From assembly GCA_026874595.1 (NCBI GenBank), contig CM049311.1, forward strand, positions 10,695,676 to 10,759,675: a stretch of 64,000 nucleotides of DNA, in the 5' to 3' direction. Position 1 is the first letter of the stretch, and each line of letters starts with the position of its first letter. Source of the stretch: Sipunculus nudus. Its lineage: Eukaryota; Annelida; Sipuncula; Golfingiida; Sipunculidae. Both the position numbers and the translations under genes were made by a program. Of the stretch, positions 24,401 through 35,400 are shown piece by piece. The notes beneath the pieces were generated by a model that ran no database searches, had not been told where the DNA came from, and was given only the letters and a program-made list of their open reading frames with translations.

Positions 24401-27400
24401 CTTTATCACTTCTTGTCTTGATTTATCAGTTCTGATGATCAAGATGTCATAGTGTCCCACACGCTTATATACGCACACACACTGACACAGCTTTGCCTAT
24501 TTTTAAAAATTAATTTATTTAGTATTTTCTAAATATCAAGTCAACTATTACCAGAATATAACATATTTTATGGCGTGAAACAAACGACTGAACTTAGAAA
24601 TATAAAAATGTTGAAAATGTGAATTTCTGAATATAACATATTTTATTGTGTGAAACTAACGCTTGAACGTAGAAATATAAAAATACTGAAAATGTTGATA
24701 ATAATATATTTAATTATAAGGATAAAACTGACCTGCATCACATGACCGGTGAGTACTTGCATGAATAGTCCCATTCCCATGGCGGCGGCTCCGTAGACGA
24801 CCACCAATATTTTAGTGATGAAGGCTTTATACGACTCGCTCTTCCCCTTGAACCTTGACTCCAAGATGTCCTTCCACGTGACCGCGGACAGAGCGTTCAT
24901 TGATGAAGATAAAGAGCTGAAACAATACATAGTATTTTGATTGTATATTGACTATATATTCCTACGACAGCATCATTATTAAAAGTTTATCTGACATGAA
25001 CAACGTGATTCACACTGTGATCCTTTCGTTATGCTATATAATTAAAACGGAGTTGGGTTTTTTTTACTAGATCACGGTTTACCTGCTTCTGTTCTGATTT
25101 GACTCTCCAAATTTGGCAGACTTATCGGTGGTGTGCTCATCTAGGACAAGTTTATTTTATTGTGCGGGATTATGCCCTATTAAGCTGAATAATTAATAAT
25201 TTTAATATTTCCTCATTAGGCGCCCCTATTCCTTTTGTGCTGCAAGCTCCTTTTTTTCAGGAGGCGCCTCGGGCAATGTTCTGCGCAAAAGGCATTTCTG
25301 TGCGGGTCCACTTTTATCACCATTGTTCCCCCATATCCATTGTAACACCTCTAAAGGAATTTTCTCTCTCAAAAGGAAGTAAAGGATTTAATACAAAAGA
25401 CCACATGACTCCGCTTTCAATGCGAAGGCTTTTCAGTTTGGTCAATACTGGGCACTGAGTCCACTGATGTGGCCACAGTTTGACAATTTTTTTTTATGGG
25501 TTACAGGTATGTTGAATTTTATTCATTCAAAAATATCTTTCCATGATAACCATGGATTAATTAAGTTTTTTTTTTCAAAAAGAAGCCCCACAACTTAATT
25601 ATCATTCGGGTTGGGTGGGTTTTTGGGGTTCGGGGGGGGGGGGGGGAGGGGTTCGGGGGTTGTTTGTAAGGTAGGTGAAACATGAAAAAATCACCAGTAC
25701 ATCTTTATATTGATAACAAACTAGAATCTGTAGTCAGGGCGTACAGACCTCCCCCCGAATCTCCTCTTATATCAGTCATGTTTTCACATGTATGCGTTTC
25801 ATGTGTGAACACTGTCATGCTGCAGTAAAACGAGTTCACCTTGCGAGTGGTAGAACAAAATACGAATGGGTGGATTCAACACAAGGACAAAGGAATGGTC
25901 CTTTGTCATAATGGTTTGTAAGAAAATATATATCGTGGTGATTTTCTATTACCTCCAAAATGAAATGGACTATTGATATGTCTTTACCCTAACCCTCTAC
26001 AAATGTTCAGCTGTAAGACATCAGGCATATACCTGCCACCCCTCATTTATATTTGGAATGACCCATTAATAGGCCATCTTATTGAAAAAAAGGCTGGCCC
26101 TGAGTGCCGGGTGCAAAGATACCCCACTATCCTGCTTGTCCTTGAATGATGCAGACGTGGGGTCATCACTAGGTTCAGTCATTTAGACCTGTTAAGGGGC
26201 TAAAGGATAATCGACATAAGGCAAAGTTCAGTAGCCTGCCGCGACCCTTCTAGCTCCCTGTTTAACAAGTTTAACTATCAGACTGGCAGTATAATGTAAA
26301 GGACAGATCTTTCGGCCATGTGGTAATTTTTTAAAACAAATTTCTGTGTTGTTTTCTATTATCTGTTGGAAAAATCCTACACAGCAACAAATTATTGCCT
26401 GTCACGCTTTTTCAGGAGGCGACCTGTAATCCCCAATGAACCCCATTTCAATGATATCGCCTGTTCAGGAATTTTACTCTGTCAAAAAGGAAGTAAAGAT
26501 TTTTAAATTCAATCGCGGAACACATGGCCACATGAATCTTTTAACATGGAGCACTTTTCCGTTGAGTGGACACAAAGAGCTGAGACCCTTTACACGATCA
26601 TCGTTTAATAGGTTTACAGTTATGTTGATTTTTATACATTCAGAAGTATCTTTCCATGAAAACCATGGTTTTAATAGTTCGGCCGATTCATCGGTTGTTT
26701 GAAAAAAGTTTTTTTTTCAAAGGGAAGCCCTGGGGGGAGGGGGGATTGCATACACTTCTAAGGGTCCTCAATCTCTTCGAGACTTTGAAACCCCCGCCAG
26801 AATCTACTAATCAGTCTTTCGTTCATACGTGCACATTTCATGTAAAAAATTGTCATGGTTCAGAAACAAGGGTTCACCATGCGAGTGGCAGAACAACTGC
26901 ATACGAACGGGCAGCTTCTACTCGGGGACAAAGGAATAGTCCCTTATTATTATTCCTTTGTGGAATTGTGATTAGGGCACTTCAGGATAATTATATTATG
27001 GTGATTCCGAATAACTCCAAAAATGTAATGGATTACGGATGCAGTTTTACTCTACCCCTCTATACATTTTCAACATAATGTGTATATTACATTTTACGTT
27101 AATTTTCTGAAAAACGAACCAAGGCTGAATTGGTTTCTTTGCTAAATGCTTTCATTGAAATATATCAACCTGCTTTCTTTTTATCTGTAAGAATTGTCAA
27201 TTTTGCATCACACCTGCTTATTCCAGGACAATTTACAATACTTAAACCAAGAATTTAATACTGTATGAATATATTTTTCTGGGCCTATCTTTTTCACACT
27301 TGCAGCTATACGTTTCGCGTACAAGAGTCTTTAACGACATATGCATGCGTATACAAATAATGCATGTGTCTGTTAACATGCCTTAGACTATACCCTCAGC

Positions 27401-30400
27401 TGACTACACTGAATAAACATCGTGTTTCACGATGTCGCGTGAGCTTCAACTAATACAAAGCATCTTTCATATAATTTCACGGTAGAATGCTTCTTTATAC
27501 AATCGTTATATCTACGATATTTCCCAAGCAATAAAGCTGTAGGACCTTTGTTGTTTATCGAAAAAAAGTGAGCAGAAGTAATCTGTATATCATATATGTG
27601 AAACACATGACAAAAACGCAAAAACCTTCATATATGCGTCGTTTACTTCCTATCAGCTTATTACAAAAATATGCATCGCATAGAGCCGTGGATTTCCACG
27701 GGTGCAGTTAGTTTAATTTGATACTGAAATACTAGTATTAAACAATACGAAACACTCCGCCTCTTTACATGTCACTGAATCAAAACTCTGGCTTGACGAA
27801 TGACCTGCATGTATTGGGGAATCCCTCATATTTGCATATCGATGAGTGCATGGGAGATAAAAGAGATTGCGAATTTCTTACATTGGCGGTTATGAATACA
27901 GTGGAACCTGTATGAAAGCCAACCTGTTAATTAAGAACACCTGTCCATTAAGACCGCCTATGAGTGAACCGAAAGCCTTCACATTGGTTATTACTGAGCT
28001 GTCCACAGGTGGTCTAATTACACAGGGTTTTTACTGTATAACGCGATGATTATCGAAGGCATACCGTTGCATTGCTAAAGACATAATTGAATGGATGGTG
28101 AGATCATTCTGGGATCAAAGCGATCCCTTGTATAAAATTGAAGTAAATTTATTTTAGGTGGGCGAAGGCAGAAGACTTCTCAGAGTTCGTAGCTATCATG
28201 ACCTGATCAAAGTAAGACATATTGCTGCCCTCTATGGGTTAATATAATAACTAAATATTAGAGATGTACAACATCATTCAACGTGGAAACCAGGGGAAAT
28301 GACTTGGCCTCGTTAAATGGCTCTTGGTACCCCCCTGTTGTAAATGTTAAGCGCCTTAACCACCACAGCATCCATTCATTACAAAACAGTAGTTGAACAA
28401 TATGAAATAATATAGCGTAGTTTCCTACCTCAATGCACCGCTGAAAATAACAGCCAGGAACAGTCCGGGTAGGCCAGGGTAACCGAGAACATCCAGAATG
28501 AAATATGGCAGAAGCTGTGCGGAGACAGACATTGTTATTCAACGAAGGTCAAGAATTAACAAGAAAGAAGAACAAAAGCAAATATAAACTCAACAGTATT
28601 ATATTGTTTTTTTTATTAATTCCCAGTTCTTATCTTTTAAGCTAAATGTAAACTTGTAATCGAACACAAAACCTTTCCAATGGGCATCATGTCCGATTAC
28701 TGTGTTCGGATACCATGATCAAGCATCGCAGGCTTTTTGTTTACAGAACATCATTAAAGATATACAAAAATGACCTTTATTGTCATGAACTTCAGTGGTT
28801 GCTGGTGTGGTAGGGAATGTCTGTTGCACAAATAGTTTTTCTTGATCAACACAATTATTCAAATCAGCGTGGGCCTTTTTTGTGATGCACGTATTGTTAT
28901 ATCTTGCCGTTTACCTGATTGGAGTTTTTGACGAGCCCGCCCCTGAGTGGGTCACAACCTTTATCATAATAGTAAGCGAACATCACCAAACCACAAAGAC
29001 CCACGACCGTGGCCAGGATTAGCAGGTACACAGCACACAGAGCAACGGACCTGAAAATGAGTCACAATATTGTTATATGTGATTCCTGGCAGATCTCAGG
29101 TAATATAGAGGCTTTCAATGAGACAGGGTGCTCTAATAAACATAGATTCAGAGAGAATTAAGGAAACCTGTTATTATAAAAAGTATATACAGTGATATTT
29201 CGACTGAAGACCACCCTCCCATGGCGAACACAAGAGCTAAGATGTCCGTTTCTGGTCCTGGAATAATGTTATTATCATTAAATCCTCCCGCTAACTCGAC
29301 CACCAGGCCAACACGACAACTTTGTCTGGTCCCGCAGGTGATCACTGAAATGAGTGGTCATAAAATTGAATAAAAAGATATCAATGAATAATAACATTTC
29401 TTCGCCGGGTTGTATTAGGTTAGTTGGAAAGCAAGGGTATCCAATCTGAATATACATTAATTTCCTTCGAAAAATTCTTACGATCATAAACTTGATTAAT
29501 TTTGATGCCCCTAGACCTTAACATATCATGAATACACCTGAATAAACATAATACAGATAGGTGTATTACTTACAATCTTGCCTTTTTGAGGGACGGCAAG
29601 GCGCAGTATCTCTGAATGAAGGCCTGACTCGTTCCAAAAGATGCCAGAGTGTAGAAGGTACGTCCGAAGATCAGAGGCCAGAAGGTCAAACGCTTTGTGG
29701 GATCTGGGTCAAAACTAAAAAACAAATGAATATATTCTCTTTTTCCCGCTATCATATAAAATAAATAATTAGGTGAACCCTACAGCAAACAAATACGACA
29801 AAACTGCTGCACAAAAAACGGCCAGCCTGTTGATAATAAATACAAACCAAAAAGAAACCTTTTTATTGTTTAACGTTTTTATGTCATGCAAGATATTTTT
29901 TTCTATATACACGAGGACGCATGCACAGTGGTGCTGCGAAAATAGACAATTGAAAAACACTGGCCATTGTTTGTTGGCTTAATATATCAATTAGTCTACT
30001 TTCAACTTCCTGTTCAACCCTGTAAAGCAACATTATGTAATTACGTTTGGTAAAAATATGCATGCATCCCTCTGCTATTGGAGCTTAAAATATTTTATTT
30101 TGTATTATAATTCGCATTTTATCTGTATACGGAGCGACATCTGGTGGGGGAATGAAAATACTACCAGGGTGAGATACTGAGAAAACAAGAGGCTATGTCA
30201 GAATAAGCTTACTTGAAAAAGTTTATTCTTCCCGTTTGTCTTGAAATTTCCCACACCTTTCCTAAACCACCAACTCTGACCGCTCCCTGGAATACAGACA
30301 TACACAATGATAGAAGATAAAAGTGTCTTGTCATCGCTTATAATTATCTGGAATTTTATGTTAAAAATATTAATCAAGTATAGGATGATTTATAAAATAC

Positions 30401-32355
30401 CTCAAATATACCGGTTTTGTGTTTTACATCAGTTCTTACTCACATTGTAATTCCTCAGATAAAGTTTAGATAATTTGTTCACATATCTGTTAAATGTATT
30501 TCATTACATACCTAAATCGATATATATATGAATAAAAAGTGAATCTACATGAACCTACCAAGATGAGGACCAAAAGGATACCGACGAACATGACGACTCC
30601 CTGGAAAACATCCGTCCAAACCACGGCTTTCATGCCTCCCTGAAATAGACAGCATACCACTGTTACCATGGCTACAAAGCCGTTTCATTATTACGTCAGT
30701 GATCTTGTCTTTTTCGGATAAGGTATTTTGTATCTCTCAGCAATATTCTTGTGCATTTCCGAATACGAATAAATGAAGATTAGGGCACAACTTTAATCAC
30801 TTGTGATGTTGATAGGTCTACCGATCCCCTTTCGCATAGACTGGATTTTTATTATGTGTAAGTTGGCAAATATAATAAAAGTATAAAAATATATGGTTTG
30901 GATTCCATACAAGCGTGTGTAGTATTGATGCTCAAGCGTATATATTTTTGTTCTTGCTTAAATATCAACATGTGCAATACAACATTCAGTCTGTTTCAAG
31001 GGCAGAGTGGTGTGGTGTCAATATCACTTGCATGTTACAAGTACTTCTGCAGTATAAAAACGCCGTTTTGTGGATCAACAAACGTTTCTCGCATCGGCCA
31101 AATTGTGGTGACTATTATAAACTTAAACCTAGACGGAGGTTTACTCAAAATACATAATAATTGAATATTGCCAGTGTTACTACTTAGTGTTTATTTTACA
31201 GAGAGAGTTTCCCAGTGTACATATGTCCTTACCAGTGTTGTATAGAATGTGGTAACGATACTCGCTAGCAGAATGCTGCCCCAGATAGGGAACCCAGTCA
31301 CTGCAGATACATATATTAAAGGTAAATATTTGAGTCATATTTAAGGCGTATTCCAATAATAAGAAATAAATGAATTAAGTTATACTCCGTGACTCCCATA
31401 ATAAACATTCTCGTCCTGTATATGTATACATTATATACATAAATTAAACATATATAAAAAAAACACCTCACTTAATGACCTAGATTAAAATAGAATCTAT
31501 ATAAGATCTTGACCCTCAAGGTTTAAGATAACGCAGTAGTTAAGAGATATTGACCAATGGTGAGATATAAATATTTAATAATATCGTCAGGCCGAAACTT
31601 ATATCCGTGCCTCAGTCTGCCTGTCTACTCAAATACGCAAGACGACACTAATTTCTCTTAAGACTTCAGTATTATTGCTTGCCGGAAATCGAAGCAATGC
31701 TTCGAAAAGGCATACAGTTAAAATAAAACCAGGAAACATGTTTTACTGTCTGTTCGTTCATCCGTGACTTTTCAAAGTCAGTATTAATACATAAAAGAGT
31801 ATTTGTTTCTGCTTTCCCAGAATATTGCCATTCAAATTACTGTATTCACTTTTCCTCTGTCTTCATGTCTCTCTCTCTCTCTTTCTCTCTCTCTCTGTCT
31901 GTTATATTTCTACTTCTGGCAAGCGCTCGACCTATGGTCGTCTAGATTTATTATTTGTTTTCATATAGACAAACAGTTAGACGTTGTGTAACTGTGACAC
32001 ACTGCGACCCACCCTTTAGATTCCCCATAATGAAACACATAACGAATGATATATAATTGTAATGTTAAAGTATATTTATCTTTGATATATAATTGTAATG
32101 TTAAAGTACATTTATCTTTGATATATAATTGTAATGTTAAAGTATATTAATCTTTGATATCAAAGCAAACAAAACAAATCACCTGACTCCAAGGCGGTGG
32201 CCGGGGCGTACATTGCGAGGCCCATGTAAGATATCTGGTGAATAGTCGCAAATATATCGTCATGTGTGTGACATGTTATTCTATAATTTGATGACATTAT
32301 TTAAATAATGATATATATATATATATATAAATATATATATATCTATATATAAATA

Positions 32356-32410
<55 letters not shown>

Positions 32411-35400
32411 TCGGATTATTTTGTTGTTGCTAATACTGTTATGGTAGGTTTTCGAGAAGACAAATAAGAATATAGAAAATGACATATATTTATACCTGGT
32501 TTACTTTTTTTACTCTTAAATGCATGGAAAAATGTTTATGGAGAGCACAAGGTTACCAGTGTTATGTACTTAATTAAATACATTGTGATAATGCTTACCT
32601 GCTGGATAATTAGAACGATCACCATGGTAAGTCTCAGAGGACGGGAGTTGAATCTTGCAGAAATGTACTGAAACCACAGTCATGAAAACATCATGTTTTA
32701 GAAAAAGGGGACAAGATGTAAATGAACTTTTTGCAATTGCATTACATTTCAGCGTGCTTGAGATAATAAAACAATAGATGGGGCGTAAGGTATTTACTGT
32801 TTTAATTACAATAAAGCCATATATAAAATAATATTTCTGGTGTCCGTTTTCCGTGGATCAATTTATATGCTAATGAATATCAGGTGCTCGGAGATGTTTG
32901 CTAATTTGTATTCTTGCACAAACGTATGGAAAGCTTAACAAAAACAATCGACGAAATTTTGTGTTAAACATATACAATATTTCAAGTTATTAGCTAAGCC
33001 GTGTATTTTCCTTGAATGCTAACAGGTAATGGTTCTCAACCGATAAATACTTAATCGCCTGCACGTACCATATGTTTTACAGGGTAACATATATATGTTA
33101 CAGGTGTACTTACAAAAACATACATAAAAATGAATGTAGGAATAAAAAAATTTCATCATTATGCCGAAATAATCGAAATGTAAACTATGGCCTGAATTGA
33201 CATTTGGGTTTTGAAAGTCTAAGGTACACTGTAAATGTAGTTAAATGACAATCGAATATATTTAACATGTTTCCTACTAAGTTATTCATTTTACTTCGGA
33301 GAAGAAATTATATTATCTTCTTCATAAATATATTCGATATATTTTCTTTAACTACGTATGGGAGAAGGATGACAAAACAAATTAACGGGGCCCAATATTT
33401 TCTTTACAACGAAATGTCCCTCCAGTCATAAATATGCTTGTAAATGTTCAGTATTTTCCTTAACAATCGATATATGTCGGCGACGAATGATACTGTTGAC
33501 AATGTAAAGTTATAGATTATTATATCTTTTATTCAGTAGGGACACCTTGTCCCATCATTCACGAGGAGACTTTGTTTATTGACAGGTGCCCTTATGCATC
33601 TGTATGACCTTGACAATGCCCGTGAAACAGATCCAACAGCAGTATCGTATTCGTTGGATTACGACTCTGCTAGTGGGATTGTTGTTAAAGAAATACTTTT
33701 CCCACGTTGCACTGGGGTTTCTTAAAGCACCACTCAAGTAGGTTTAACAGTAGTGAAAAGTTTCATGTAGTTTATTAAAATATATTTGACATGAATTGTT
33801 TCAATAAAAATAACACGAAAACGAGTATTTCGTGGTTAGGATTTCACGAAATAAATAATAATTGGGACGCATGCGCATGTTCTATGCAACTTGAAGATTT
33901 TGTGAGTTGTGACAAACGTTGTTTGTGAAGTGTGCGAGCATAATCAATAACTCGAAGAGGTTCGTTTTTATTAGAATGACCTCTTGCATTAGAGGACTGC
34001 AGGACTGCGCATGCTCATTGGGATGCTGACTTACCTCAAACGAGCTGGTGATTTTGAGAGGATAGAACAGAGGGACGAAGATGATGGTTGTGAGGAGGTA
34101 GCCGAGGATGGAGCCAAAGGTCTGCAGGTACATCTGCGTGCCATGGAGATACATCTCCGCCGTGTTACCCAGGACGTAGATAGCCGAGATGAAGGACATG
34201 AACATCGATAATGACACAGGAATCACCTGCAAACAATAAAGTTCATCATATCCTGTTGATGATGTTTTATTATTTAAATGTTTTATAATCAAAAATATTT
34301 TATTGTATCTTTATATGCGTTTGTCTAAAACACATTTAGCGTGTATATAAACATTTACTTTTAATAGTTGTTTATACTTTTATTTTAGTGTTTAGTATTT
34401 AATTTATTTATAATATTTAATTAAACATAATAAATGTAAGTCAAATGTTTCAATTTTTACATTAAAAAAATATGATTAATAAAATAAAAAAAATGGATTT
34501 TAAATTATAACTTCAATATATTTATATTCTGAAAAATTTAGAAAACTTAGGGATAGCGGAAAAAAATTGGGTCAAATGTTATTCAAATCTACTGCATTTG
34601 TGGCATGAAGTATGAGTTACCCTCTTTGCTTTGGTATTTTTACCAAGAGAAATAACACAAACTCACTTGAGAATGTTTGTACAACTACGAGACTGTTTAT
34701 TCCAAATGGAAGAAATAAAATACATCAACATAAAACAATGACATTTGTAATCAACAAAATTATACAGAATTGTTTGATACGTATCATGATTATTTAAAAG
34801 TATTTGAAGACCTTTGGTTTGAAAAGGGTTCGGAGCAAAAACGTCTTTTAGACTATTCCTAAATCACAAGGTCAAGAGTGAGAAATGAATGTCCTTTGTG
34901 TGCGTGTCGTTATCTTATTAGTTTAAAATTCCATCGTGTCCCCTCTCCCACATAGACCTGCCAGGCAGTTAGTTATTATGTTTTGCCACTATACTGTATA
35001 AAATAAACATGAATTTATGTTTCATTAGATGTAACCTATGTTCGGAACTTTTGTATGGCGCATCATACAAAAGCCTGATTAAATACAAAATTTGCCACGA
35101 GATGGCAGCACCTGTCCGGTTTATTATCATATGGCGACAATAAATCTTACTGAGCCAAAGCTGCTATCTCGTTCATTTTTCCAGTGCACTTAATACAAAC
35201 ACTAACACTTAAGAAGTACAAGTCACAAGTCTCATATATATCTTTGCTCATATGTTGCGTAGATAATATACAGGTGACGCACAAACTTAAATCAAGTATA
35301 ATACCACATACAATTCATACAACACAAAGGCAAAGAAAATTAATTTCTTAAATTTGACAATGTTCTAAATTAGTACTTCTAAAATCACAGTGACATGAAA

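Noticed and set aside
26436-27078. Frames of 88 and 140 codons in symporter intron 10
   Set aside because: They lie in the duplicated 0.7-kb segment and are not preserved in the other copy.
34011-34211. Plus-strand frame of 66 codons rich in Glu and Asp
   Set aside because: Antisense of symporter exon 2, which has clear splice sites and family motifs.
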